DNA of 64,000 bases from Phytophthora quininea (Eukaryota; Oomycota; Peronosporomycetes; Peronosporales; Peronosporaceae). The notes below the pieces were generated by a model. It did no database searches, was not told the DNA's origin, and saw nothing but the letters and a program-made list of their open reading frames with translations. The translations under genes were made by a program, and so were the position numbers. The stretch's first letter is position 1; each line of letters opens with the position of its first letter. Below are positions 1-11,582 of the stretch, one piece after another. The DNA is taken from NCBI GenBank assembly GCA_011947345.1, contig JAAVTG010000568.1, positions 558,001-622,000 on the forward strand. Direction: 5' to 3'.

Positions 1-847
1 TTCTCGGAGCCGTCGGCGTTGGTGGCGAGCGACACCACAAAGCGCTTCTTGCCCCGCATCGGGTCCTCCACGATGGCGTTCAACGTCGGCGGCAGCGTGT
101 ACAGCACGGCCGTCTCCTCCAGGGCAAAGATGTTTCGGAGTTCGTACTTGTCCGTCTCGTTCAGAAGCTCCTCCATGCCCGAGTAGTACAGCACGTTGGG
201 GTTGCTGGCGTTGTTGACGTTGCGCCGTGTAACAGTATTTCCCATGGCGTTGGTCGGTTCGGCAGACGTGTGGTGCTCGGCGTTGAATTTCCGGAAGCTA
301 AAGTTGTGGCGCAGTTGGAACGAGTGTAGCCATCCGTTCGAGAACTCGGGCGTCTCGTTGGGAGGAATCTGCAGCTGCTTGGCGAAGAACTTGGCCTTGT
401 CCTTGGTGGAGTCTCCTGCACGGTGATGCCTCGGTTGGCGCACTGAATGACCCAGTTGGCCAGCGCCGCGTCCAGCTCCGGGTGGGCCACGACGCGGCGC
501 TTCTTGATGCCCAACTCCTGCGAGCTCATGTTGACGAACTCGTGCTGGCGCTTGAGGATGCCGCTGATCGTGGACTGCGCCGGCGTCTTCTTGAGCCCGA
601 ACTCGTGCTTGGTCCAGTGGGCCAAGTCCTTCTGGGACATCACGCCGCCGCTCTTGCGGTAAAACTCGCAGATAACCTTCCTCTGGTAGTTGGTTAAATT
701 GCCGTTGCCGCTGCGTCGCGGCTTGGCGGGTGCAGCAGTCACAGCAGCGGCCGTCCCCACGGGCTCGGGCAGCGCAAAGGCGGCGGCCACATCCGAGTTG
801 AGGTCGTCCAGCGACCGCTTGTTGCCCGACAGGACGCGATGGTCCAT
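1..847 (-). mobile_element. CENP-B/Tc5-pogo-type transposase, 3' part cut by window edge
   Basis: The ATG is at 847 and the protein runs off the left edge. Residues 45-110 form a CENP-B-N/HTH psq-type DNA-binding segment (LTNYQRKVICEFYRKSGG, then SQKDLAHWTKHEFGLKKTPA). A second CENP-B-like HTH half follows (LDAALANWVIQCANRGI). After about residue 145 the frame changes by -1 near 415, where one G of a GGG run appears missing. The next frame stays open to position 1 and reads into a DDE-like core (RNIFALEETAVLYTLPPT), the usual place of the first catalytic Asp in pogo/Tc5 transposases. Terminal repeats are not visible. It could be a live transposase, a relic or a domesticated CENP-B-like gene; the window edge prevents a decision. 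Confidence 0.75.
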
Positions 848-1473
848 GGTTTAACCCCGTCGAATTCGCTCGCTGAACTAGTGGTTTACAGGGGGATAAC
901 TCTAGCGTCTCGAAATGATCGCTCGGTCACGTAACTTCACTATGCTGGCAGTCAAGGCCTCGGCACCAACTTCGGCGCGAGGTTGATCAGGTGCTGACGA
1001 CTCCAATTCGTGCCGTTGGTATCAATTGGGGACGTTTTGATGCTGCAGAAGACGGCCCAATGTGCTAATTGGCCGTCGGCAGCGTCCGAATCGTCATGGG
1101 AATAGCTAGTGATCCTCTGCGGGCTTGAGGGAGTTGCCGACAGACGCAACGATGCCATTGCAGATTTGGTGAAGAAAGACTAGTTGGGAGGATGTTTCAA
1201 GAGCTTCATGTGTGAGGCAAGGAGTCCCGTTGTGGGGAGTTCCAGGATGAAAGTGATGGGGTTGAAATGCTGCTGGTAATGAAGACGACTGCCAAGGAGA
1301 ATGGGGGAATCCGGCGATGGAAATGTGGCTGCTACATTGAAGAGGGCTCGCAACTTGTGGTGGGATGAAAGCGAGTTGGTTGTGCTTACGACTGACAAGG
1401 ATTTTGCGTGTTCACCTCGGGGCCAGTTTGATTATCAAGTGAGTTCAAGAGTGACAAAATAATAGCGGAGATT
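848..1473. other. Gene-free stretch
   Basis: Only short overlapping reading frames without recognisable protein features occur here. I see no RNA gene or repeat. Confidence 0.5.
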
Positions 1474-2765
1474 TTGCTTTTGGGGGAGGGGGTATTTGAC
1501 TGCCCCAGGCAAGAAGCTGAACAAAACAACAGCTTTGCCTTCTGCTGCTTGTGGCTCATTACATGGCCTGCTTTTGGCACGCTGTTACCGAAAAACCAAG
1601 CGCTAAGTACCGGCGAGCAGTACGTTATGGATTTCTACTACGCCGTCCAGCTTAATCAAGGTCAAGGAAATATAGTAGGCACTATGGAAGAGAACTTGTA
1701 CTCAACATTCGTCATCATTACGGGATCAATCATCCTGGCTATTGCTTTCCGCCATGCTTGTTTCGAATTTCAACGCGAACACTACTAATTACACGCAAAA
1801 GATGGAAGGTGTCTTCGCAACGATAGATAAAATGGGGCTCCCACCAAAGCTACGAGAGCGTGCATCAGTACTACACGGAATACGAATCGTTAGACGGCGA
1901 CGTTGTTTTCAGCGAGAACTAGCACGCTCGGTCTGGAAGTGGGTTTGTACAAGTACATGAGCCTTGTGGTGAACATTTCGTTTTGGGAAGCTGCTCAGCC
2001 GACTTTGCGACGCAAATCATTCGGAATGTGGCGGTTCGAGTGTATCTTCCTGACGACTGCGTGGTTCGGCAAGGGGAAACTGTGACGAGATGGTCATGAT
2101 CAACGGCGGCATCTGCGAGCTGTCAGATCGTGCCGAATCGCAATCTCCAGCCATGCCAATTCAAAAGAGCACAGTGGATAACTCTGCCGAAGGTCTGTCA
2201 GGTAAAGGTGATGATGGGCCGCACGATTTGTCAGACATTTCCGAGGATGAATCCAAGGAGCAAGGAGCAGCTAGTACGGAGTTCCCAACCGGCGAAGATC
2301 GCTTGACAAAAGCATGAAATCACTCGCTAATCGTGTTCAAATTGAAACAAAAGACGTTACTTCCTATTTCGATTCTCGCATGGACAAACTAAAAAAATGA
2401 TCGAAGCTTTGACGAACACGGTGGATTCTATGGGCTCGAACATTGAGAGGCTGGAGAAAAGTTGTCGGAGTAGAGAGATTACATGTAGCAATTGCTTTCC
2501 AGCTGCACGTGCTTGTTCAAGTCCAAGAGCACCCAACAATAAGCAAGATCAGAACAATAAAAATAATCTCGACAAGGCAACTCAAGCCGACGTTCAACTT
2601 CTGAAGCGTGAAATTAGCCTACGACAGAATGCTTTAGACATTTTTCCGCCACCAATTGCACAAGGCAATATGCACATACTGGACAAGAACGACGCGTACA
2701 AATTGCCTTTAACTTCGCTTAAACTTTCCCGTCAGAAGACGATCAAAAGCTATTTGGTGGATTAG
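1474..2765 (+). pseudogene. Decayed cyclic-nucleotide-gated / voltage-gated K+-type channel
   Basis: Pieces of one ion channel lie in order in different frames. A pore/S6-like segment is at about 1620-1770 (YVMDFYYAVQLNQGQG, then a hydrophobic STFVIITGSIILAIAF). The C-linker follows (LVSNFNANTTNYTQKMEGVF, KMGLPPKLRERA). A cyclic-nucleotide-binding fold follows at about 1890-2130 (SADFATQIIRNVAVRVYLPD, then MVMINGGICELSD). The tail, to 2765, is an acidic linker followed by a polar, coiled-coil-like stretch. At least four frame breaks separate these parts, and the voltage sensor (S1-S4) is absent upstream. Channels of this type are an expanded family in oomycetes. Too many lesions are present for sequencing error alone, so I call a pseudogene. 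The region 2770-3160 may hold further degraded tail. Confidence 0.75.
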
Positions 2766-3519
2766 TGCATGTCGCCAACCCTGCAGAACCGAATGAGTTG
2801 GCGGCATTGCCTGACAGATTTCTACTGCCCGAGAGTTGCTATCGAGCGGAGTGATCGGCAGCGAGCTATTTCACGCCTCCCACGATGGAGACGCATTTCA
2901 TGTTCGCCAACGTGGCTGGGCTTCGAGGAAATCTTCGTCAAACCTCCGAACGACGCTTGCTGATCGACTTTGGAGTCGACAGGCTGGCTCAATCGAAAGG
3001 AAAAAGATGGGAGCCAAGAACAGTCCGTCACGGCACAATTGGGAAGCGTGTCACTGGGCCTCCTCGTCTTGTCACCCGTTCCAGTTTACCATCTAATTTT
3101 GATCTGCAAACAGTTGACTTTGCGCAGCCTGAATCACACAGAAGCACGTTGAACCAGTGAAATCTTCAGAGCGGGTGGATGATGATACTGCTGGCTCCGT
3201 TGAGCTGGCGAAGTCAGAACGGTGACACCACCCGTGTATTCGCCCGCTACTGCTTCAGCGTTTAGAAACGCATGAGGTGACAAAGTAATGATGCCATCTG
3301 TGGAGATAACGTGGGGAATATGTGAAGCCAGACAAAGATAGCAATGTGTGGGGTTTCCGTCCTCAGTACCAGTTCCTGTTTGGACACTTCTCGTCTGATC
3401 ACCTGCCTATCGCTGGTAGCAAAGGACCGTAGTTCGGGAGAACTTTCCCTCACAAAGCAATCTCGTTTTTGAATTCGACAAGTTTCGATCCGTGGGGGCA
3501 TTTCTTCAGCCGAGCCAAG
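2766..3519. other. Stretch without a recognisable gene
   Basis: Short frames of 60-91 codons overlap on both strands at 2770-3160, none with known motifs. They may be the last degraded part of the channel relic upstream. Nothing is recognised from 3160 to 3519. Confidence 0.4.
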
Positions 3520-5583
3520 ATGGAGTCCAATGACGACCTCCGGATACCAACTCTTCCGGACCACCCACCCGAGCGCGGGCTAACTCTAGAGCTTTCTCCG
3601 ATGGCGTATAGAGCAGCGTGGTTCTTCATCATGATATTTCACGCTTTTTGCGGCGCTTTTCTCATCTGCGTCGCGATGACGTACTGGTTCCTTACGGACG
3701 GAATCATGTCGTTCTACACCTCGATCTGGTCGCTGAAGGGCACTCAATACTACCATTTCTACGGTTTTGTATTTGGACTGGTCGGTGGAATGCACGGCGT
3801 CCAAATACTTTACGTTCTCTTTCTCTCGATCCGCTCCAGGAAACTCATATTCCGATCCGAGTCGCGCAGCTTGCTTTCAGTTCCGACGCAACTGTTTTCG
3901 ACTCGCTCAACTCGAAGTCGGCGTTCGACACGGTTTCTCGCCTTTATCACGAGCGCCTTCGCCACGTTCTTCTCGCGACGGGGTTTCTTTGGTGTTGAGA
4001 ACGAGCACTTTTCGACAGTGTTTGCTTTACGTGACGTGTTGGAGGCGGGATCGCAGACCTACCAAGCTTACCGAGCCAGTAATTTGCTCCCACTAGCCGG
4101 GCTTAACTCGTGGATTGTGGGGCTGTTGATTTTCAACTGCTGGTCAACCGCAGTGATCCAATACTTTCTCCGAAAGTCAACAGCCCTCGTGCGGGTCTTA
4201 ACGTTGGTCGACGACGCTTTAATCAGTTTCGGCATTATGATCGTTGTGCCGCTGATCACTTTCGTTCCGTACATAGGGGCTTCGACATTAAAATGAAGTT
4301 CTTCAAGGACCCTCAATTCCTCTATGACCCCGTCGTCGTTGCCAACCTGGTGCTGGAGAACCGCCTTATCTTCGCGTCAGGACTCTTTGATTTCGGTACG
4401 AAGATTATTCCGCAGCTCAGCATCTTGCTTTCGCTGGTGACCGTGAGTGAGTTGTTCGGACGGGCAGAAACTCAAGTGGTTCCTGCCAAAAGAGCACTGA
4501 GTTGGAATCCGACCGAGCGCAGGCATGGGATGCCAAAGATGATACCGACGCGAAAACTGGTGTTTCCGATAGCCACCCTATCGATAATACGACATCACGC
4601 GGGTGTTTGGGCGCTTTGTACAAGAGGAGACACGGTATCATATTCGTACTGTTCGCTTCATGGGGAACTGTCATCTTGATCCTTCACTGTCTGGCAGAAC
4701 ATCGTGCCGCGCATTACGAGATTCAAGGCTGTCGAGCGATCACTCGGCCGTGGTTCTACAATGGCAAAGAGCCATGCTCCAGTTTGGTGCTCAACTGTTA
4801 CGACCGGAACATCGATACGCCGGATGAGGCTGTGTTCGACAAACTGGACCTCAATACGCTGTCCACGTTGGCCATAACCCACTGCCCGGCGCTACGGATG
4901 CCCACCAGTCTGCAGCGTCTTTCGAGTTTGCTGATGCTGCATCTATACAACACGACGATCGTGGCCTGGGATACCGAAAGTGCAGTGACGGAGACTACGC
5001 AGCCTCGCCTTCTGTCCGTACTCGTCGGCAAGACCCAAATGGCCGATTTTCCGCCAGGACTTCTCGAACCCTTGCCGGCGGCTCTACTCAGCGTCCAGTT
5101 TTCGGAGACAAACCTCTCGAAAATCCCCGATGACCTCTACAAGCGGTGGCACTCAATGGCTGTGGTGTCGTTCGAGGACGGTATCCTGACTGAAATCCCG
5201 TACCAAATGTTCTTCATGGGCCTCTACACGTTGTCGTTCAAAGGCAACCGAATCGAGACGATCCAGACGCTGTCGATGATGCCTCCTGGGATGATCATCC
5301 CTGAGCTGCGACTGAAGGACAATCCGCTAACAGAACTGCCAGAAACTCTCACGGCGCCGGACGCTTTCATAATGTCGCTCAATTTGGAAAACACCGACAT
5401 TGCCACCATGCCATCATGGGTCAAAACCAACACGAAAGTTGTATGGGGTACGACACCCCATTCTGCGAGACGGCAGTCACCGACCCACAACTTGCTGCCC
5501 GAGTCGTGTGTGTCACTCGTCCAACTCTTCAAGAGTCCTATTTCCCCATGGCTCTTTTCGATCAACTATACATGATATCATAA
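3520..5583 (+). pseudogene. Oomycete multi-pass membrane protein with LRR ectodomain, frame-broken
   Basis: The first ATG is at 3520. The N-terminal half has several hydrophobic segments (AAWFFIMIFHAFCGAFLICV; FGFVFGLVGGMHGVQILYVL in the same region; SWIVGLLIFNCWSTAVIQYF; DALISFGIMIVVPLITFVPY). After one more segment near 4630 (GIIFVLFASWGTVILILHCL) comes a leucine-rich-repeat region, about 4860-5420, with degenerate LxxLxLxxN spacing. The C-terminus has paired cysteines and ends at TAA 5581-5583 in a shifted frame. Frame changes are inferred near 3850, 3950, 4280, 4485 and 5445; the last is at a GGGG run. This topology recurs in Phytophthora as a large, poorly characterised family. Five changes favour a pseudogene, although some could be homopolymer errors. 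Confidence 0.65.
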
Positions 5584-5673
5584 TTTAGCATGCTGTTTGA
5601 AAAACTAGTGAAGTTGTCACTATTCCGGAAGTGTGACAAATATAAGAGTTTTAGAAATACACAAGTTTTAGAC

Positions 5674-8600
5674 ATGGACGAGCAGCCAAAGGCACCGTCA
5701 GAGGAAGCGCCGTGGGAAGACGCCTACGCGTCGCACTTCTGCCTTGTGCTTACGACTGTTCTGCACGAGCGCGAGGACTACCGCGAGCTGTTCTCGTCGG
5801 AGGAACTGGATATCGCCCAGAGGTTCTTAACATTAACCCCACTCCAACAACAGCTCTACTCTCGGTTATTTCAGCGCCAAGGGTTTTGGTTCAAGACCAC
5901 TTCGCTTTTCCGGTATTTTCACGAAAAGAAAAGTTTCAAGTGAGCAGGAAGAACAGCAACAAGTTCCAGATCACAAACTCGTCCAAGAAACCATTCAAAG
6001 GCTGGTGCAAATAGGATATTTTAACAAATTCCCCACTAAAGAAAACAATTATGGAGAACAAGAAGAAGATTTGGGCGCTATCGAGCATTGTGCCTCTGCG
6101 CCGGAATTGGTGACACTGCTCAAGAAAATCTCAGGAAGTCACAAAACTGGAGGAAAAGCGGAGACGTTGGCGGCGGTCAAGCGCGTCGTGAAAACCCAAC
6201 GGAGGATTGACGGGTCAAGGATTCCAGTGGGCAACATTATGCAGGAGATCTGGTACCAGACGTACCCGTTGCATGGAAAACAAGCGAGTGATATTATGGT
6301 GATACAGATGGCACCAGCTACTCGAGATTTAATGCAGAGGATGCACAGGCTCTTTTATTTGATGGCCACTCCTCCGTTCAATGCGACATCATCGATGCCA
6401 CAAGCGGAAAATATTGTCGATATGATTACACTGGCATCGCAAAAGTTACGACAGGAGCCGACGCAGTGGCCAGGTTTGATGGCGCTGTTCAAGAAAGTGG
6501 CGTATCCAGAGTACGAACTAGGCAAGAAGACAGAAATTTTAAAGCGACATGCCGTGTTTGCGTCACCTGAAGCTTATGCTTGCTATGAGGTGGCGTCTCA
6601 ACTCCATCGTGTTATGGGCGTGCTTGAGCAGTGCATTCAAATAGAGACGCCAGATAAGGAGTATCAAGAGCCAGATCTAGAGCTCAAGTGGATAATGACA
6701 GATGGGCCTCCGGTATTTACAGCGTTTCGGAGGCTTCTGCTCCTGCTTGAGGATAACGAAGACACTGAGACCGAAGAGGAATATCTCATAATGAGTGGAG
6801 TAGACTCAACTGAAGACGTCCTAAAGGAGGATGACAAGACACCTGGATGGCAAATGCAAAGTTGGGAGAAATTTTACATTGAGGTCGAGCAAATGCAGTC
6901 GCTTGACGATTTGGTGTTGGCGTGCAGAGGTTGCTTGCAGGCTTATCTCAAGTGGATAAATGCGGCGACGTTCAACGGAACTTGCTCTTTGGGGGTTCCA
7001 GTTTTCTTTGCAAAATGCAATGCTGGCTATCACCTGGTACGCATCTTGAGTATCGCTGTGGCTTTGTATGAGAAAATGCGCAGATATCAAATTGCAACGT
7101 TACTTCTGAACGAGCTCTTGGCGACGCCGTTTCTAGAGCGTAAACGAGGGTACTGGTGGGATCGCCTTGCCTTAAACCTGGAGCATTTGAAGTGTGCGGA
7201 CCAGGCTCAGGCGACATGTTTAAATGCGCTAGAAGACCCTCATGTTCTTGCTGCTGACCGAATTGCACTGGAGAGGCGACTGCACCGGCTGCAACGGCTA
7301 AAAGAACGACAAGAACAGAAGATTTTGGATGCGTTATCTCAAAATACGGACACTGCTTCGGATGATGGAGAAAAAGTGAAAGAGGAAGTCAAGACAGTGA
7401 GGCACTGTACTTACGAATACCACAAAACGTATGTGGTGGGCCGACCTCTAAATCGACAAACGGGGAAAAATCGCGGTTCGTCGGGTATGACGACGAGCCG
7501 TGCACTGTTGAACAACTTGTGTTGCAACACTATCGAGACCATATCCGCAACGATGAGGTGTCCGCAATTCAAACACGGGGAGGTTGGTACGGTGTCCACT
7601 CGGAAGGAAGCGAGTTAGTGAACTTTTTCGGCATCTTGCTGTGGGACATCTTATATGCAGACATTCCGGACGTTTTCCAGACACCCTTCCAAGCTGCACC
7701 TTTGGATTTCGGTTATGCGGAATTGTTTTACGAATCGCGGCGCGACCTCATCGATCGCCGCCTTTGTCAAATCAGAGAAAAATGGACATTAAAGGAACTA
7801 CTGACTTCGTTCGCGGCTACCTGGACTTGCCAATACGGGAAAGTCAGTCGGTTTGTCCGTTGGCCAAGTGATGAGATTGGCTCCTTAAAGTTCCACTTGC
7901 TGGCACTCGCAGCGATAGGTCGACCAGAGCTCGCTAAACTGTTGCGTTACATGGCCACATCAAAGGAGTTCCACCAAGCCCAGAACGGTCTCCCTGATCT
8001 GCTGCTATTGAAAATTGGTTATCCGAATGGCAAACAAAATCTCGCATCCCAAACCAACGAATGGATCATGGACAGCTCCGGGAGCTTAAATGTATTTGCG
8101 TTGTGTGGCATGGATGAGCAGCTAAATATGAACGAGAAGATGCCAGCAGAGTCTGCTGCTCAACCCCGTTCTGATACTGAGAAGGCAGACGATGTTTCAA
8201 GCAACACCGATAGCCTCCAGTCTGTTCTTGATGTGCTCAATGACGAATCTTTGGTTGGTCACTTGAAGTTGGTGGAAGTCAAAGGACCACGCGATCGACT
8301 GAGTGACAAGCAGCTGCTCTGGCTACAAGTCTTCTGCGAAGAAGTCGGACTGGACGCCAGCGTAATGCACGTGGAAGAAAAGGAGAAGCAAGCCAAACGA
8401 AAGCAAAGGAAACCGCGCAGAGCGTTTCCAAAAACAATCGAAGCGGAGAAAATGACTTTCACTGGGATACTAGCGCGGCTTCATGGAGTTTTTCATCGCT
8501 TGGCGGGTCATTTCCCATTCGTCAGCAGATTCATCGCTGTCGCTTTCGTGATTGTCAGCGTCTGGCTCGTTAAGAGTCGTGCTCCTGTTAGATTGTTGAC

Positions 8601-8775
8601 TCGTGTCTGGAGACACTTTGTTCTGATCCGAGGTTGTTTGCTCCGGTATCACCAAATTTGCTTCATGGAGACCTTGGAGAAACACTTGGTAGTTGTCGTC
8701 GTCATGCTTTTCTGGGCTGCCCAGCATGCATTTCGCGTCCGCATCGACACGAGCAATAGCGTCGGGGTTCGTTAG
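5674..8775 (+). CDS. FAN1: FAN1-type structure-specific nuclease (VRR-NUC)
   Basis: FAN1 cuts branched DNA during interstrand-crosslink repair, in the nucleus. The ATG is at 5674. The early region (LTPLQQQLYSRLFQRQ) matches the FAN1 SAP-like segment. A long helical/TPR-like part follows (RKRGYWWDRLALNLEHL, LERRLHRLQRL). The VRR-NUC domain comes last: LLWDILYADIPDVFQ, APLDFGYAELFYESRRDLID, the PD motif in GLPDLLLLK (near 7995) and the EVK motif in KLVEVKGPRDRLSDKQLLWL (8265-8325). No N-terminal UBZ zinc finger is present. Frame changes are inferred near 5925 (A-rich) and 7462-7470 (GGGGAAAAA). An insertion of about 85 residues separates the PD and EVK motifs. The true 3' end is uncertain: after about 8460 the frame runs antisense through the next gene and may be read-through. 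Confidence 0.85.
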
Positions 8776-9347
8776 GAACGCTAGCACCCACTGCATTTCG
8801 CTGTGGATGTTTGCAGGCTCTTTCGAGTCTGCTAAAGTGGAAATGTCACTGTCCTCAGGACCTGGTGGGAGGGTACTGAGCAGTTGATCCAGTTCCGCAT
8901 CCGTCAGCGATAGCTCGAGTCGAGGCCCGACTTGGGATGTGCTGGTGGAATCCTCTTCTTGACGCTCTGCAGTGCTTGAACTGGTACTGAGATCCGTAAG
9001 ATTTCGACCATCTCCAGCGCGAGAAAGCTCTCGATCGACGTGGCTTTCTGGCTGATTCTCGTCTGCGGATAGATCGTTATCTTCGTCGTCTTCATCGTCT
9101 TCTGTCGGGTTTAAGAGCATCCATTGGTCTTGGCATTGACTTGCAGTCAGCGTAGGCTCGACTTCATTGCTACGTAAACTGCTGGTTTAGTCGCTGCTAC
9201 TCACAAACTACGATATGGCTGTACGCACGTCCAGAGTCGCAGTTTAGAGGCCTGTTCAATGAACAGCTTACGGGCAGCCTCAAAGTTGTAGCCGCTGGCA
9301 AACACACATTGGTTCAGCAGCGCGTTGAACTCTTCCGTCCACTGCAT
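8470..9347 (-). CDS. SANT/Myb-like N-terminus with acidic disordered tail, two exons
   Basis: Exon 1 starts at ATG 9347 (MQWTEEFNALLNQCVFASG) and ends at 9229. The intron is 9179-9228 (50 nt, GTGCGT...CAG), and exon 2 runs 9178-8470. The joined N-terminus has the W..E.....L pattern and the final helix with Cys and Trp (TASQCQDQWMLL) typical of SANT/Myb-like folds. This suggests DNA, histone or protein binding. The rest is acidic and Ser/Asp-rich, with a short helix (SLTDAELDQLLSTLPPG) and a basic end (EMTRQAMKNSMKPR). It lies tail to tail with FAN1 and overlaps its read-through frame. Longer upstream starts up to 9512 exist, but the sequence before 9347 looks non-coding. The specific function is not recognised. 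Confidence 0.65.
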
Positions 9348-10579
9348 CGCGAAAGATCGCCAGTAAAAAAATATTTTGGAACGGACACACCTGTTTCTCT
9401 GCTTATGACGTGCAAGATGCTTGTCCACTATGCAACCACTCCCGCAGTGAATAAACTCAAGTGTGAGTGGCGCAGCGGAGCGATGCTGCATTTTGTTGAG
9501 CTCACCACGCATAACGTCAGTTCACGAGACCGTTTCTCATGTTTGGTGATCGGCAAATGAACTTCACATCTTACGATGATAACCCACGCTGCTACCGACA
9601 GCAATTCAAGTTGAATCCGCCACCGATGGGGAATAGTCTTTTAGTCCATTGTTAATACCCTTGTCAAGGATAACACGCTCTGGAGGGTGCGGACCAGAGC
9701 TCTACCATTTCTTGACCCATCGCAGGAATTATCTGTTGATTTACCGAACTGCTCTGTCGACGTGCAACGCACCTTTTCTCCTCTGCCACGACTCGAGTTC
9801 ACGCTCTAAGTGTTTGGAAGCGCATCACGGCCTGCGAAGCGAACGAACGAGCCGAGGAAGAAGATCAGCTGTGTCGTCTTCGACTTACGAATGGATGATA
9901 ATGTCTTGAATCGCGATTCTCCCCAAGAGGCAGCTCGCGGCCTGGAAGCGAACGAACAAGACGAGGGCCTCACTCGCTAGGATCGCGGATATCACCGATG
10001 AAGCCCAGGAGAACTGGTTGTTGCGAGCCTGCCAGGATCGCGGACATCACTGATAAACCCAGGAGAACTCTGGCAAAAGGAAAAGTGAGAAAAGCTTCGT
10101 GGAGCGAATTCCAGCGCTACCAGCCAGCGCTTACCTGCAGATTGGTCGGACTGCCGATTCATCACCAGTCAACAATGTTAAGCTGAGTGAATCACGTGAA
10201 GTGGAACACGAGCGAGGGAGCAGGAGGTGCCCCCAGGATGCTGTGCCTCTCGTGCATTCGGCAAAAGCAAAAGAGCTTCGCGACGCCAATGTCGGTGGTG
10301 CTCACGAGAGCTCTCCTTTGCTACTTTACCAAACTTCTTCTGTCTAACGACCGACTCCTGCTCAGATAAATTTGTCCGGCGCACTGCAAGTGTTGACCTG
10401 CAGCTTCGATGGGCAGCCAATTCGGCGTTTCGACATACCTGGTTATTTGTCCATGTACTGGAAGCCATCCTGACAGGTCCTTATTCGAGCTCTTTCTCTC
10501 GAAGCACAACTGCAGCGACGACTCATGCAGCGCGGCAGCTCTTCATTTCCGAGGGAAAATCTAATTGCCGCCAAGCAAA
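9348..10579. other. Gene-poor spacer with short degenerate repeats
   Basis: Only short frames without motifs are present. The stretch holds the imperfect repeat annotated at 9826-10075. No RNA gene is recognised. Confidence 0.4.
9826..10075. repeat. Imperfect duplicated short blocks
   Basis: Two blocks recur with substitutions. GCGAAGCGAACGAACGAG near 9834 resembles GGAAGCGAACGAACAAG near 9944. AGGATCGCGGATATCACCGA near 9980 resembles AGGATCGCGGACATCACTGA near 10033; both of these are followed by AGCCCAGGAGAACT or AACCCAGGAGAACT. Confidence 0.6.
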
Positions 10580-10604
10580 GGTGAATCACTACTGGTGATT
10601 CACC
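10580..10604. repeat. Perfect 10-bp inverted repeat, 5-nt loop
   Basis: GGTGAATCAC (10580-10589) is followed by TACTG and then its exact reverse complement GTGATTCACC (10595-10604). It lies at the 3' end of the minus-strand PLD-like gene, so it could act in 3' end formation. This is an inference from position only. Confidence 0.5.
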
Positions 10605-11184
10605 ACCGTTGCAGATGTAGTACAAACCTGGCTCGGGATCTCCAGATCCTTGTTCTTAATGAATTGGGCCATCCTGCGATTTGGCAACTTCGACATGCAA
10701 CGACTAGCCATGACTCCACGCCCAATTGCTGCCGCAAGGGCAGACGCCTGGCCAGCCTTGGTTCATCATTGCCCGGGGCTGTCGCCCAGTGTTGGCGGAT
10801 CTCCTCCATGAACCTGGCAGCTACAACAATGCAAAATGGTTAAAAATGAAAAGACATCACATCGCCGCCCACGCACCTGTTAGTGCATCCTGCAGCACAA
10901 TGAAGTTCTTCGTGTTGGTCTCGAATGCGGCGACGTTCCAGTTTGCACTCCCCGTAATGACCCACGCGCCATCGATAACCATCACCTTGTTGGGCATCAA
11001 TCCGGTCCGGGTGTGAAATCGGAGCTGGACGTTGCGTGATCGCGTTTGCAGACACGCGAGCTGTAGCCTGCTGCCGATCCAAGTAGAGCGCACGATCACG
11101 CCACGGCCCGCGGCGGCAATGAGCTCCTCCACCAACTCGATGTGCGTCAGCACAAACAGCTCGACGTCAATCGTGCGACTCGCA
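10600..11184 (-). CDS. PLD6-like phospholipase D superfamily protein, 5' incomplete, catalytic His lost
   Basis: This resembles the single-HKD PLD6/Zucchini class (mitochondrial cardiolipin hydrolase or nuclease). Visible parts are TIDVELFVLTHIELVEELI and AAAGRGVIVRST, then the HKD region reading MPNKVMVIDGAWVITGSANW. The residue two before the Lys is normally His and is Pro here (codon CCC, 10992-10994). The intron is 10821-10876 (GTGCGT...TAG), joining VLQDALT to AARFMEEIRQHW. The last exon stops at 10600. No convincing start exists: an in-frame stop lies about 45 nt upstream of the first recognisable codons, where the mariner relic begins, so the N-terminus may be truncated or hidden behind an unseen intron. 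Without the His it should be catalytically dead, or the base is a sequencing error. Confidence 0.6.
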
Positions 11185-11189
11185 CGACG

Positions 11190-11582
11190 TTATCCTGCAG
11201 CATGAGAACGCCACGTCGATGACGGCGGTGCGCTGCTGTAGCTGGTACATCGCCACCCTGTAGTAGGGGGCGAGCGATGACCGAGCCACGCCGAGCGCTC
11301 TTGCTGTTGCTCGCATCGATGATCTCGTCCCCGGGGCGAGTGCCGCGATCGCAACGGTGTTGCCGCTTGGTGGTGGCGTGGAGGGCGCCCACCTTGTCCC
11401 GCCGCCAGGCCACGCTCTTGATCGTACTGCGCCCAAAGACGTCGTACCGTCGAAACGTGGATCGTGAAGACCCCCGCCGCGCCAGTGAAGTTGGGGTCGT
11501 CCCCGAGCAGCGTGCTCGCGGCGAGGAAGCGGATGATGGCGCGCCGGGTATCCAGCGGCGCGGTCTGTCGAGGAGCGCTCAT
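11190..11582 (-). mobile_element. Degenerate mariner/Tc1-like transposase N-terminus
   Basis: The frame from 11582 reads LDTRRAIIRFLAASTLLGD and then VSTVRRLWAQYDQE, the helix-turn-helix pattern at the N-terminus of Phytophthora mariner-type transposases. Further homology-like text follows in other frames, such as a second HTH-like segment (MRATARALGVARSSLAPYY). No DDE core and no terminal repeats are seen. It abuts the truncated 5' end of the PLD-like gene and may have caused that truncation. Confidence 0.45.

Noticed and set aside
5925..5950. Mini-intron (GTGAGCAG) at the first FAN1 frame change
   Set aside because: Eight nucleotides is too short for a spliceosomal intron.
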